The notes under the pieces were generated by a model. The model worked only from the letters and a program-made list of their open reading frames with translations. It had not been told where the DNA came from and made no database searches. A stretch of 64,000 nt of DNA from Arthrobacter sp. Bi83 (lineage in GTDB: Bacteria > Actinomycetota > Actinomycetes > Actinomycetales > Micrococcaceae): assembly GCF_918698095.1 (NCBI RefSeq), contig NZ_CAKKLY010000017.1, positions 1 through 64,000 of the forward strand, read 5' to 3'. Both the position numbers and the translations under genes were made by a program. How positions within the stretch are numbered: the first letter of the stretch is position 1; every line of letters begins with the position of its first letter. Below are positions 44,163-53,198 of the stretch, in pieces.

Positions 44163-44269
44163 GCGGCTATTCTCTCAGCTCAGGTTTTGGCACGGGTGCC
44201 AGTTCCCGCTGCCGTTTCGCCCCGGGGGAACGGCCCGACGGCGGCGGTCCGCTTTGTTGGCAATGCCCC

Positions 44270-44419
44270 CTAAGTTTTCTTGAGGGGCGCGTCCGCGATG
44301 TCCGCGCCTTCGGCGGGGTCCTGCGAGTGCATGCGGATGTCAGTAGGGTCGGCCGTTTCATCCCCTTCGGCAGGGGCCTCGCTGTGGATGCGCTGCATCC
44401 CTTCCAGGTTCTCAGTCAT
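44270..44419 (-). CDS. 49-residue acidic protein with an internal repeat
   Basis: From ATG 44419, with AGGAG nine bases before it. RIHSEAPAEGDETADPTDI and RMHSQDPAEGADIADAPL are two copies of one ~18-residue unit (R-hydrophobic-H-S-x-x-P-A-E-G). It is probably disordered. Too short for most ORF filters. No family known to me. The ribosome site and repeat favour a real gene. Confidence 0.6.
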   Translation of the reverse strand: MTENLEGMQRIHSEAPAEGDETADPTDIRMHSQDPAEGADIADAPLKKT

Positions 44420-44451
44420 GACTGCCGCTCCTCTGCTGGCGTTGTGTGCTG

Positions 44452-44465
44452 TAGGTCATCACCTA
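44452..44465. promoter_or_regulatory. Inverted repeat upstream of two divergent genes
   Basis: TAGGT-CATC-ACCTA, perfect 5-bp arms, 33 bp upstream of the 49-residue gene start and ~200 bp before the flavin reductase gene. Candidate operator only. Confidence 0.35.
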
Positions 44466-44660
44466 ATGTTCATCTAGCTCCTGCATTCGCGGACTGTCAA
44501 GAACCTTCCCTCCGCTCTGGCCGCGGATATTCTTCTGTGCTGAACTGTGTGTTGAGTCGTGCCCGCACCATCCACTCACCGCCCACAGCAGCGCCCGAAG
44601 CAATGTCCAAAGCACCGTCGGCCAGCCGGTTCCTGCCGGCTGTTGGGAAGGATCATCACC

Positions 44661-45272
44661 ATGGCAACGTACAAGATCGGCTACTTCGTCGGAAGCCTTG
44701 CAAGCGGTTCGATCAACCGCACGCTGTCCAAGGCGCTCATCAGTCTCGCCCCGGAGGAGCTGGAGTTCACGGAGATTCCCATCAGGGACCTGCCGCTCTA
44801 CAGCTACGACTACGACGCCGACTTCCCGCCGGAAGCGCGGGCGCTGAAGGAAGCCATTGACGGATCGGACGGCATCCTCTTCGTGTCCCCTGAATACAAC
44901 CGTTCCATTCCGGGAGCACTCAAGAACGCCATCGACTGGGGCTCACGCCCTTGGGGGACCAACTCCTTCGCGCGGAAGCCCACCGGGATCATCGGCGCCT
45001 CACCCGGCAGCATCGGCACCGCGGTGATGCAGTCCTCCATGCGCGCCGTGCTGAGCTTCCTCGACGCTCCCCAGCTCAACGCCCCCGAGGCCTATGTGAA
45101 GTTCAATCCCGAGGTCTTCGGAGCCGACGGGGAGGTCAAGGACGAGTCCACCGCCGCGTTCCTCCGGCACTACATGGAGGAGTACTGCGCGTTCGTCCAG
45201 CGGGTCCTAGCGGCCAATGCGCCCGGGCACATCGGCGACCTGGAGCCCGACGCCGAAAAACTGTCACGCTGA
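44661..45272 (+). CDS. NADPH-dependent FMN reductase
   Basis: 203 residues from ATG 44661, GGAAGG upstream. It has the flavodoxin-like fold of NADPH:FMN / quinone / chromate reductases: VGSLASGSINRTLSKALISL, SPEYNRSIPGALKNAIDW and ASPGSIGTAVMQSSMRAVLS. It reduces flavin or quinone-like electrophiles with NAD(P)H in the cytoplasm. It converges on the IclR gene with a nine-base overlap. Confidence 0.88.
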   Translation: MATYKIGYFVGSLASGSINRTLSKALISLAPEELEFTEIPIRDLPLYSYDYDADFPPEARALKEAIDGSDGILFVSPEYNRSIPGALKNAIDWGSRPWGTNSFARKPTGIIGASPGSIGTAVMQSSMRAVLSFLDAPQLNAPEAYVKFNPEVFGADGEVKDESTAAFLRHYMEEYCAFVQRVLAANAPGHIGDLEPDAEKLSR

Positions 45273-46058
45273 GGCGGTGGTGCGCCTGCCTGCAGTCCGG
45301 CCGTCGTAATCCAGGCCGATCTGGCGGGCAGCCTCCTGCAGGAGGGGCACAACTGTCTGTTCGATGGTGTCCGGGGGCGCGCGGTGGGTTTGCAAAGAGA
45401 CATTCACCGCTGCAACAACGCCGCTCCCGCACCAGACGGGCACGGCGACGCCACGCAGGCCTTCTTCCAGTTCCTGCGAAACCATGGACCACCCTTTCGC
45501 CCTGGCCAGGTCTACTTCGGACCGTAACTGGTCGAGGCTTCCGATCGACCGCTCGGTGAAGCGCTGCAGCTGAACCGAGTCGAAGTAGGCATTCAGCTCC
45601 GGGTCCGACAGTGCCGCCAGAAGCACGCGCCCCATGCTGGTGGCCCAGGCGGGAAATCTGGTTCCCACGCTAATAGAGACATTGAGAAGCCTGGGTGACG
45701 CTATGCAGGCGACATAGACCACCTCCGTGCCGTCAAGAATGCACAAAGAGGTAGTTTCATTGAGTTCTGCGGCCAGGGACCGCAGGTGCCGCTCGGCAAT
45801 GTCCGGGATAGACAGGTTCGCAAGAAATGAGGAGCCGACCTCCAGTGAGCGGGCCGTCAAGGTGAAGTGGGGGCCGTCGGCACGCAGGTAGCCGAGATCG
45901 GTCAAGGTCAGCAGGAAACGCCTGGCCGAGGCGCGGGTCATGTCCGCCTTCGCGGCGATCTGAGTCACGGTCAGGCGTGGCGTATCCGGGGCGAAGGCCC
46001 GCAGCACGTCAAAGGCCTTCTCGACCGACTTCACGAAGTACGTCGGATGCTCCTCCAT
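45264..46058 (-). CDS. IclR-family transcriptional regulator
   Basis: About 264 residues from ATG 46058; an in-frame TTG 12 bases upstream is possible. The winged helix is RLTVTQIAAKADMTRASARR followed by FLLTLTDLGYL. The C-terminal effector domain has HLRSLAAELNETTSLCILDG, the GTRFPAWATSMGRVLLA motif and the ending VNVSLQTHRA. It resembles the PcaR/PcaU branch that senses aromatic-acid or carboxylate intermediates. It diverges from an MHS transporter whose upstream region has a perfect palindrome. Confidence 0.88.
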   Translation of the reverse strand: MEEHPTYFVKSVEKAFDVLRAFAPDTPRLTVTQIAAKADMTRASARRFLLTLTDLGYLRADGPHFTLTARSLEVGSSFLANLSIPDIAERHLRSLAAELNETTSLCILDGTEVVYVACIASPRLLNVSISVGTRFPAWATSMGRVLLAALSDPELNAYFDSVQLQRFTERSIGSLDQLRSEVDLARAKGWSMVSQELEEGLRGVAVPVWCGSGVVAAVNVSLQTHRAPPDTIEQTVVPLLQEAARQIGLDYDGRTAGRRTTASA

Positions 46059-46194
46059 GAACTCCTGCAATCCCTAGAAAACACTCGGGCACCCTGCGGG
46101 TGCTGAAGCAAACAGGGTTGCACCGAGCATATCGGAGTCATTGTGATGTCCCTCACCGTGCGGTAATCTATTTCTAGTCGCATAACGCACAGAA

Positions 46195-46209
46195 GTTCGC
46201 TAGTCGAAC
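46195..46209. promoter_or_regulatory. Candidate IclR operator
   Basis: GTTCG-CTAGT-CGAAC, a perfect inverted repeat of 5-bp arms, 59 bp before the MHS transporter start. IclR-type regulators bind similar TTCG/CGAA palindromes. The 209-bp divergent gap holds no gene. Confidence 0.6.
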
Positions 46210-46267
46210 AAAACTGCATTTCCCACCCATCTAAACCACCGTCTTTCAGTGTGGAAGGACCATCAGA

Positions 46268-47596
46268 ATGACCAACCTCGTAAACGGCTCCACAGCCACG
46301 GCAGACCCGGTGCAGCTCAAGCGGGCCAGGAAGGCGGCCCTGGCTGCGTTCCTGGGCGGCGCGCTGGAGTACTACGACTTCTTCATCTACGCCACCGCGG
46401 CCTCGCTGGTCTTCTCCAAGATCTTCTTCCCGGCCGGCAACCCCACCGTGGCCCTGATTGCCTCGTTCGCCACTTTCGGCGTGGCCTATGTCGCGCGGCC
46501 GTTCGGCGCGGTGGTCTTCGGCCATTTGGGCGACAAGATCGGCCGCAAGAACACCCTCGTGCTGACGCTGGTACTGATGGGATCGGCAACGTTCCTCATC
46601 GGCGCGCTGCCTGACTTCGCCACCGCCGGCTACTGGGCGCCTGCCCTGCTGGTGCTGCTGCGCCTCATGCAGGGACTCTCCGCGGGCGCGGAAACGGCGG
46701 GCGCCTCGGCCCTGTCTACCGAAGAAGCCCCGGAAGGGCGCCGCGGCTTCTTCGCCAGCTTCGCCATGAGCGGCATTTCCGCCGGCATCGTCCTAGCTTC
46801 CCTGGCGTTCCTGCCCGTGGCCGCGATGAGCGAAGTGGACCGCCTCGCCTGGGGCTGGCGCATTCCGTTCTGGCTGTCCATCATCGTGCTTATCGTCGCT
46901 TACCTGGTCCGCCGTTCCCTCGACGAGCCCGAGGTCTTTGAGGAAAAGCACGACCACGGCGAACTCGTGAAACTCCCGTTCGCGAAGATGTTCAAGACCC
47001 ACCCGGCACAGTTCTTCCAGGTGGCCCTGATGTCCTTCGAAACCGTCACCAACACCTTCATGCAGTCCTTCGGCCTCGCCTACGCCGTGTCCGTCGGGGT
47101 CCCTGCCTCCACCATGCTTTGGGTCAGCATCGCCGGCAATGTCCTGGCCATGTTCACCCAGCCGCTCATGGCGCACCTCTCCGACCGGTTCGGCCGCCGA
47201 CCCATCTTCATCGCCGGCGTCCTCGGCTCCGGTGCGATGATCTTCGTGTACTTCTCGGTCATCTCCACCGGCAACATTCCGATGATCTTCCTCACCAGCA
47301 CCCTGATCACCGCCGGGACCTACGCGATGTCCAACGCCATCTACCCGGCCTGGTTCTCCGAGCTGTTCAACGTCAAGGTCCGCTACTCCGGCATGGCCAT
47401 CGGCCTGCAGGTGGGCATCCTCTGCGCCGGCTTCACCCCGCTGCTCGGCACCGCCCTCGTCGGCGCCGAAAAGGCGAACTGGGGCCCCGCCGCCTGGATC
47501 GTTGCAGCGTCCTCACTGCTCGCCGTCGCCGGCGCCTTCTGGGCCCGCGAAACCAACAAAATCCCGCTCCGCGAACTCGGCAACCCCGTCCGCTAG
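46268..47596 (+). CDS. MFS transporter, metabolite:H+ symporter (MHS) family
   Basis: 442 residues with twelve segments. GGALEYYDFFIYATAASLVF is the MHS start (as in shikimate, proline/betaine and citrate carriers), then GHLGDKIGRKNTLVLTLVLM and RLMQGLSAGAETAGASA. It imports an organic acid or zwitterion with protons. Regulated probably by the divergent IclR protein, whose family senses such acids. A PLP dehydratase follows. Confidence 0.88.
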   Translation: MTNLVNGSTATADPVQLKRARKAALAAFLGGALEYYDFFIYATAASLVFSKIFFPAGNPTVALIASFATFGVAYVARPFGAVVFGHLGDKIGRKNTLVLTLVLMGSATFLIGALPDFATAGYWAPALLVLLRLMQGLSAGAETAGASALSTEEAPEGRRGFFASFAMSGISAGIVLASLAFLPVAAMSEVDRLAWGWRIPFWLSIIVLIVAYLVRRSLDEPEVFEEKHDHGELVKLPFAKMFKTHPAQFFQVALMSFETVTNTFMQSFGLAYAVSVGVPASTMLWVSIAGNVLAMFTQPLMAHLSDRFGRRPIFIAGVLGSGAMIFVYFSVISTGNIPMIFLTSTLITAGTYAMSNAIYPAWFSELFNVKVRYSGMAIGLQVGILCAGFTPLLGTALVGAEKANWGPAAWIVAASSLLAVAGAFWARETNKIPLRELGNPVR

Positions 47597-47777
47597 CGGC
47601 AACCCCGGGATGGATCGGGTTGCGGAATGCCGCGGCCCGATCCACCGCCACGTGAAGGCCGCTTCATCCACCACGAAAACCCGCCCTCGGGGCCACGGGG
47701 TAGCGTAGCGTCGGCAGGCGCATTCAGCTGGCGCCTGCTCCTGCCAGTCCGGCCCGAGCGAACGAGGTACAGCACTG

Positions 47778-48710
47778 ATGATCACCCGAGCCGACGTTGA
47801 TGAAGCCACAGCGCGGATTGCCGGGCTGGTGCGTCGCACGCCGGTCATGGCGGCCGACGCCGGAAGCCTTCCCGGTGCGGTCTGGCTGAAGTGCGAGTTC
47901 ATGCAGCACACTGGCACGTTCAAGGCCCGGGGGGCCTTTAACCGCGTGCTGGCCTGCAGGGAGCGCGGCGAGTTGAAGGACGACGTCGGCATAGTCGTGG
48001 CGTCCGGTGGCAATGCCGGCCTCGCCAACGCCTATGCCGCCGCCAGGGCGGGAGTGCCGGCTGCGGTCTTCGTTCCGGAGTCCGCCCCTGCGGTGAAGGT
48101 CAGGAAGCTCAGGGAGACGGGGGCTTCAGTCATCCAGCGCGGCGCGGAATACGCGGAGGCCTATGATGCCGCGATGGCCTATGCGGGTGAGACGGGTGCC
48201 GTCTACTGCCACGCCTACGACCAGCCGGAGATAGTGGCCGGTGCAGGCACTGTCGGCTCGGAACTCCTCGAACAGGTGCCGGACGTGGACACGGTGCTGG
48301 TCGCCGTCGGCGGCGGTGGACTCATGGGCGGCATCGCCGCCGCGGTAGAAGGCCGGGCGAGGGTGGTGGGCGTGGAGCCCGCCAGCGCACCGACACTTCA
48401 TGCCGCCCTGGCGGCCGGGAAGCCGGTGGATGTGGCTGTTTCGGGAATCGCCGCAGACTCGCTCGGCGCACGCAGGATTGGAACGATCGGCTTTGAGGTG
48501 GCCGTGCGGACGGGCGTCCGGAGCGTTTTGGTGTCCGACGACGAGATCGTCGCCGCGCGCTCCCAGCTGTGGGCGGAGTACCGCATGGTGGTGGAGCACG
48601 GTGCAGCCACCGCCTATGCCGCCCTCAGCTCGGGTGCCTACGTCCCGGCTGCGGGCGAGCGGGTTGCCGTGATCCTGTGCGGCGCCAACACCGATCCCGC
48701 CACGCTCTGA
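47778..48710 (+). CDS. Threonine/serine dehydratase, PLP-dependent
   Basis: 310 residues of the fold-type II PLP family. The PLP lysine is in TGTFKARGAFNRVL (Lys48); ASGGNAGLANAYAA and VAVGGGGLMGGIAAAV are the cofactor loops. It lacks the C-terminal regulatory domain of biosynthetic IlvA, so it is the short catabolic form. It converts threonine or serine to 2-oxobutyrate or pyruvate plus ammonia. Its last codons are duplicated in tandem at the stop (48693-48724). Confidence 0.87.
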   Translation: MITRADVDEATARIAGLVRRTPVMAADAGSLPGAVWLKCEFMQHTGTFKARGAFNRVLACRERGELKDDVGIVVASGGNAGLANAYAAARAGVPAAVFVPESAPAVKVRKLRETGASVIQRGAEYAEAYDAAMAYAGETGAVYCHAYDQPEIVAGAGTVGSELLEQVPDVDTVLVAVGGGGLMGGIAAAVEGRARVVGVEPASAPTLHAALAAGKPVDVAVSGIAADSLGARRIGTIGFEVAVRTGVRSVLVSDDEIVAARSQLWAEYRMVVEHGAATAYAALSSGAYVPAAGERVAVILCGANTDPATL

Positions 48711-48724
48711 TCCCGCCACGCTCT
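48693..48724. repeat. Exact 16-bp tandem duplication across a stop codon
   Basis: GATCCCGCCACGCTCT repeats exactly at 48693-48708 and 48709-48724. The TGA at 48708-48710 spans the junction and is copied at 48724-48726. Similar events are seen at 42218-42315 and 63687-63726. Confidence 0.85.
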
Positions 48725-48757
48725 GACGTCCGGCCAGGAAGCGCCGGCGAGCACCTG

Positions 48758-48789
48758 CCGGCCCGGCCAGCAGGTGCAGGCCGGGCCGG
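48758..48789. terminator. GC-rich hairpin with an alternative fold, between convergent genes
   Basis: CCGGCCCGGCC (48758-48768) pairs with GGCCGGGCCGG (48779-48789), 11 bp. The competing helix GCACCTGC (48751-48758) with GCAGGTGC (48770-48777) cannot form at the same time. It serves the dehydratase and AccDA transcripts. It lacks the GACGGCGGG core. Confidence 0.6.
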
Positions 48790-48821
48790 TCCGGGCGGGA
48801 CGGTCCGGTCGGCACCTTTGG

Positions 48822-50354
48822 TCAGGCCGGGTTGGCGGCCTCGGCCACGAGGCCACCCAGATTGCGGTACTTATCCAGCCGCCGGGGCAGCAGTTCGCTG
48901 ATCCCTGCGGACGCCAGGGTGGACAGTTCGTACTCGATGGCCTGCCCGAGGCGCTGGCAGAAGGCCTTGCCTTCGAGCGCGGCGTCGCTGCGTTCGTCCA
49001 CAATGTGGTCCACGAGGCCGTTGGCGTACAGGGATGCCACGCTGACGCCCTGGGCCTCGGACATGGCCGGCGCAAAGTCGGTGCTCCGGTGGACGATGGC
49101 ACTCGCGCCTTCGGGCGGGAGCGGGGACAGCCAGGCGTGCTGGGCCGCGATGGTCCGGTCTGCCGGCAGCAGGGCCAGCGCCCCGCCACCGGCCCCCTGG
49201 CCGAGCAGCACGGATACCGTGGGGGAGTTCAGGCCGATGAGGTCGTGCAAGGACCTGGCAATTTCGCCGGCCAGGCCGCCTTCTTCGGCCTCCTTGGACA
49301 GTGCGGCGCCGCCGGTGTCGATGACCGTCAGGAGCGGTAGCCCCAGCTCCTCGGCCAGCCGCATGCCCCGGCGCGCTTCACGCAGGGATGCCGGTCCCAT
49401 GGCCGTCTGCTGTGAGGGCCGCGGCCGGGTGTGGCCGATCACCACACAGGACTTTTGGCCGAAGCGGGCCAGCGCCAGCAGCAGTCCCGGATCCTTTTCG
49501 CCCTGGCCGGTGCCGTTGAGCGGCAGCACGTCCCTGGCCCCGTACGCGAGCAGCTGCCGCAGGTCCGGTCGCCGCGGGTTGCGCGAGATTTCGATCGATT
49601 CCCAGGCGCCGGCGCCGGAGGGTTTTACGGACAGGGTCCGCGGCGGACTGACGCGCGGATGCGGGCCGGTGACAAGTATGCCCAAGGCGCGGTCAACGAC
49701 GTCGGACAGCTGCCAGGGCGGGACCACCGCGTCCACCAGGCCCTTGTCGAAGAGGTTTTCGGCGACCTGGACGTTTTCCGGGAACGGTGTGCCATAGAGC
49801 GCCTCGTAAACCCGTGGTCCCAGGAAGCCGAGCAGGGCGCCCGGCTCGGCCACCGTGATGTGGCCCAGCGAGCCCCAGGAGGCCATGACTCCGCCGGTGG
49901 TGGGATGGCGCAGATAGACGAGGTAGGGCAGTCCGGCCTGCCGGTGCGCCCGGACCGCCGCGCTGATTTTCACCATGGACAGGAAGGCGATGGTCCCTTC
50001 CTGCATGCGCGTGCCCCCGGAGGCGGGTCCGGCCAGCAGTGGAAGTCCTTCCCGGGTTGCCCGCTCGACGGCGTTCACGATCCGCTCCGCCGCGGCAAGC
50101 CCGATGGAGCCTGCCAGGAATCGGAACTCGCTGACGATAACCGCCACCCGGCGGCCGCGGATGAGGCCTTCCCCGGTCAGGACGGACTCATCCACCCCCG
50201 TCTTCTCGCGGGCCGCCGCCAGTTCCAGCCGGTACTCGGGACCCGGGTCAGGGTCCGAGACCGGGGTGTCCCAGCTCCGGTAGGAGCCGGGATCGATCAC
50301 GGCGGCAATGAGCTCCGTGGCGCCCAGGTGCCGCACCTTCTGTTGTGTCAGCAT
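48822..50354 (-). CDS. Acyl-CoA carboxyltransferase, fused beta-alpha (AccDA-type)
   Basis: 510 residues from ATG 50354. The N-terminal half is AccD-like: VIVSEFRFLAGSIGLAAAER, GPASGGTRMQEGTIAF and HPTTGGVMASWGSLGHITV. The C-terminal half is AccA-like: GPASLREARRGMRLAEEL, VIDTGGAALSKEAEEGG and LGQGAGGGALALLPADR. The Cys4 zinc ribbon of AccD is absent. No biotin carrier or biotin carboxylase gene is nearby. Either it takes biotin subunits from elsewhere or it acts in reverse, as the malonate/malonyl-CoA decarboxylases do. It is third in the MatC-CaiB operon. Confidence 0.8.
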   Translation of the reverse strand: MLTQQKVRHLGATELIAAVIDPGSYRSWDTPVSDPDPGPEYRLELAAAREKTGVDESVLTGEGLIRGRRVAVIVSEFRFLAGSIGLAAAERIVNAVERATREGLPLLAGPASGGTRMQEGTIAFLSMVKISAAVRAHRQAGLPYLVYLRHPTTGGVMASWGSLGHITVAEPGALLGFLGPRVYEALYGTPFPENVQVAENLFDKGLVDAVVPPWQLSDVVDRALGILVTGPHPRVSPPRTLSVKPSGAGAWESIEISRNPRRPDLRQLLAYGARDVLPLNGTGQGEKDPGLLLALARFGQKSCVVIGHTRPRPSQQTAMGPASLREARRGMRLAEELGLPLLTVIDTGGAALSKEAEEGGLAGEIARSLHDLIGLNSPTVSVLLGQGAGGGALALLPADRTIAAQHAWLSPLPPEGASAIVHRSTDFAPAMSEAQGVSVASLYANGLVDHIVDERSDAALEGKAFCQRLGQAIEYELSTLASAGISELLPRRLDKYRNLGGLVAEAANPA

Positions 50355-50356
50355 TC

Positions 50357-51595
50357 TCAGCGGCCTTCCTGCCCGGAACCTGAGCTGCCGAGGGTTGCCG
50401 GAGCCAGGCCCAGCCACTGCCGGATCTGGTCCCCGTCCTGATCCAGCAGCGGCGGGGCTGTGTGCGCCTTCAGCGTTGTTTCGGCGGTGTCGGCCGCGCT
50501 GAAGAACCGCAGCGGCGGCCCCGGCAGGCTTACGTTCCCGAGGATCTTGTGCTCGACGTCGATCACGAGCCCCTGCGAGTGGACCTGTTCCCACTCATAG
50601 ACTTCGTCCAGCGTCCGGACCTTGCCCGCCGGGATTCCGGCCTCGTTGAGCTTGCCGAGCAGCGGTTCGGCCTCGAAGTCGGAGAATACCCGTTCGACCT
50701 CTTCGATGACTTTTTCGCGGTTGCGCACCCGGTCCGCGTTGGTGGCGAACTCCGGCCGCGTGGCGTCGATCCCGAAGGTCGAGGCAAACGTGGCCCACAG
50801 CTTTTCGCTTCCCACGCTGATCTGGACCCTGCCCTGCCGGCAGTGGAACAGGCCGTACGGCGCGATGGACGGATGGTGGTTGCCCTGCGCCTTGGGGACC
50901 TCACCCGCGACCGTGGCCCTGGTGCCCTGGAAGGCATGGACCCCGATCAGTGCCGCAAGAAGGGACGTGCGGACTATCTGCCCCTGGCCGGTGCGTTCGC
51001 GTTGAAGGAGTGCCGCGAGGGTGCCGAACGCGCCGTACATGCCGGACAGCAGGTCCGCGATGGGCACGCCCACCCGCTGGGGATCGTCCGGGCCGGAGCC
51101 AGTCAGGGACATCAGCCCGGCTTCGCCCTGCAGGATCTGGTCGTAGCCGCTTCGCCGGGACTCCGGACCGTCGTGCCCGAAACCGGTGATGGACAGGACC
51201 ACCAGCGCCGGATTCAGCGCGTGCATCTCGGCGGCCGAGAATCCCAGCCGGTCCAGTACGCCGGGACGGAAGTTCTCGATCACGACGTCCGCCCGTTCCA
51301 GCAGTTCGCGCAGGACCGTCCGCCCGTCGTCGCTCTTCAGGTCGAGGGCAATGGATTCCTTGTTGCGGTTGCACGATAGGAAATACGTGGCCTGGGGATC
51401 GTCCTCGGGGCCGACGAACGGCGGCCCCCAGCCGCGCGTGTCGTCTCCGGTGCCCGGGTTCTCGACCTTGATGACGCGCGCGCCGAGGTCGGCCAGCATC
51501 ATTCCGGCGTGGGGCCCGGCGAGGGCGCGGCTCAGGTCCACCACGAGGTAGCCCGAGAGGGGGCCCTCTGCCTGGGGCGTGAAATCAGTGCTCAT
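50357..51595 (-). CDS. CaiB/BaiF-family (class III) CoA-transferase
   Basis: 412 residues from ATG 51595 (AAGGAA upstream). LVVDLSRALAGPHAGMMLAD, LGARVIKVENPGTGDD, FLSCNRNKESIALDLKS and the GYDQILQGEAGLMSLTG stretch are typical; the catalytic aspartate is expected in IENFRPGVLDRLG or GYDQI. It moves CoA between carboxylates. Placed between a dicarboxylate carrier and a carboxyltransferase, it likely makes the CoA ester of the imported acid. The stop is two bases from the next start. Confidence 0.88.
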   Translation of the reverse strand: MSTDFTPQAEGPLSGYLVVDLSRALAGPHAGMMLADLGARVIKVENPGTGDDTRGWGPPFVGPEDDPQATYFLSCNRNKESIALDLKSDDGRTVLRELLERADVVIENFRPGVLDRLGFSAAEMHALNPALVVLSITGFGHDGPESRRSGYDQILQGEAGLMSLTGSGPDDPQRVGVPIADLLSGMYGAFGTLAALLQRERTGQGQIVRTSLLAALIGVHAFQGTRATVAGEVPKAQGNHHPSIAPYGLFHCRQGRVQISVGSEKLWATFASTFGIDATRPEFATNADRVRNREKVIEEVERVFSDFEAEPLLGKLNEAGIPAGKVRTLDEVYEWEQVHSQGLVIDVEHKILGNVSLPGPPLRFFSAADTAETTLKAHTAPPLLDQDGDQIRQWLGLAPATLGSSGSGQEGR

Positions 51596-51654
51596 GCGGG
51601 GTTTCCTTACTTGCTGTACGGGCTTTGCTGCAGGGGTGGCGTTCCGGTTCCGGG

Positions 51655-53064
51655 CTACATCCAGCCCGGGACCACCATGACCAGCCAAGCGACGGCGGGT
51701 CCGGCGGCAACCACGATGCCGCTGTAGGCGAGGATCTGCTTGTAGAACTTGTCCTTGTCCACGTCTTCCGGTGCGTTGGCCAGAACCAGGGCGCCGTTGG
51801 TGGAGAAGGGAGAGACGTCCACGATCGTGGAAGCGACTGCCAGCGCTGCGATGACGCCCACGGCGCCCACCTCGCCGCTGGCCAGGAAGGGAACTGCCAG
51901 CGGGATGAGAGCGGCGAGGATGGCCGTAGAGGAGGCGAAGGCCGAGACGATGCCGCCGATGTAGCAGATCAGCAGGGCTGCCAGCAGCGGCATGCCCATG
52001 TTCGACACGCTGTCGGAAACGAACTTGATGGTGCCGGCTTCCTCGAGGACGCCCACGAAGGTCAACATGCCGCAGATGAGCAGGACGGTTGACCAGCTGA
52101 TTTTGTTCACGGCGCCCTTCTGGGCGGCCGGGGACACGAGGGCCAGGATGATGGCGATGGTGATGGAGACGAAGCCGACGTCCACCTTGAAGCCGAGGGA
52201 AATGACGGCGAGGGCCACCAGACCGAGGATGGTGACAAGCTGGGGAACGTTGGCACGGGCACCGTTCCCGGCAGCCGGTGCGGCGGAAGCGGCGGCGCCG
52301 GAAGCGGCGGAACCCGGGGTGCTGGTGCCCTTCGCGGAGACGCCGGCGGGGGAGATGTCCGAGCCGGAGCCCTGCAGCGTGACGCCGGCCGCACGGGCAC
52401 CGACGCTGACGGACATGCGGGTTTCAGCGGCCTGTTCCACCAGGCGGCCGGCCTTCGTGGAGCGGAACCTGTTGCCGCCAAGGACGATGGACAGCACCAC
52501 GGCAATGGCGAGGTTGAAGACGAAGCTGGCCAGGAAGATCGCCATGGGGTTCGTTTGCAGGTCCGTCTTGGCGATGATGCCGTTGACAGTGACACCGTAG
52601 ACGGCGATGGGGGAGAAGCCGCCGGCCTGGGCACCGTGGATGACCATCATGCCCATCATGAGCGGGTTGATCTTGTGCTTGGCGGCGAAGCTCAGGGCGA
52701 TCGGCGCAATGATGGCGACGGCGGCGGGCGACAGGGCGCCCACGGCGGTGATCAGGGCGGTGATGGCGAACATGACCCAGGGGATGAGGGCCACTTTGCT
52801 GCCGACGAGCCGGACGGCGCCCCTGACCAGCAGATCTATGGTGCCGTTGTTTTGGGCGATGGCGAACAGGTAGGTGACCCCGACGATCGTCAGGAACAGG
52901 CCGCCGGGGAAGTTGGCAAGGATGTCGTTGGTGGACATCCCCAGCACGACTGATCCCAGGACGAACGCCCCTACGAAAGCCAGGGCACCCATGTTGAGGG
53001 GCAGCACCGTGGCCAGCAGGAACATCACCGCCAGGATGATGATGGACAGTACGGGAGCGGACAT
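51655..53064 (-). CDS. Dicarboxylate carrier, MatC-like (SLC13-type)
   Basis: 469 residues, about twelve segments. The N-terminal domain (MGALAFVGAFVLGSVVLGMS, GGLFLTIVGVTYLFAIAQNN, TALITAVGALSPAAVAIIAP) matches the MatC N-domain of malonate carriers. A low-complexity Ala/Gly/Ser linker (~225-275) joins the halves. The C-terminal SSTAILAALIPLAVPFL and DVSPFSTNGALVL are the transport-site-like repeat. Substrate predicted as malonate or another short dicarboxylate. It diverges from a GntR regulator, the order known for MatR-MatC loci. Confidence 0.85.
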   Translation of the reverse strand: MSAPVLSIIILAVMFLLATVLPLNMGALAFVGAFVLGSVVLGMSTNDILANFPGGLFLTIVGVTYLFAIAQNNGTIDLLVRGAVRLVGSKVALIPWVMFAITALITAVGALSPAAVAIIAPIALSFAAKHKINPLMMGMMVIHGAQAGGFSPIAVYGVTVNGIIAKTDLQTNPMAIFLASFVFNLAIAVVLSIVLGGNRFRSTKAGRLVEQAAETRMSVSVGARAAGVTLQGSGSDISPAGVSAKGTSTPGSAASGAAASAAPAAGNGARANVPQLVTILGLVALAVISLGFKVDVGFVSITIAIILALVSPAAQKGAVNKISWSTVLLICGMLTFVGVLEEAGTIKFVSDSVSNMGMPLLAALLICYIGGIVSAFASSTAILAALIPLAVPFLASGEVGAVGVIAALAVASTIVDVSPFSTNGALVLANAPEDVDKDKFYKQILAYSGIVVAAGPAVAWLVMVVPGWM

Positions 53065-53126
53065 CGTTGTTCCTCCGGATCAAGAGATTGGATGTGACGT
53101 GGCTTACTGGCTCACTGGCCTAGCCT

Positions 53127-53150
53127 CCTAGACACTAGGTGACTTTGTCA
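53127..53150. promoter_or_regulatory. Two adjacent palindromes between MatC-like and GntR genes
   Basis: CCTAG-ACA-CTAGG (53127-53139) and TGAC-TTT-GTCA (53140-53150) lie side by side in the 134-bp divergent region. On the minus strand the second palindrome contains TTGACA, a good -35 for the carrier operon. Likely operators of the GntR protein. Confidence 0.62.
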
Positions 53151-53198
53151 ATAGTTCTCCGCTAGGCTGGGGTTGACGACGACGCCGGAAGGACGCGC

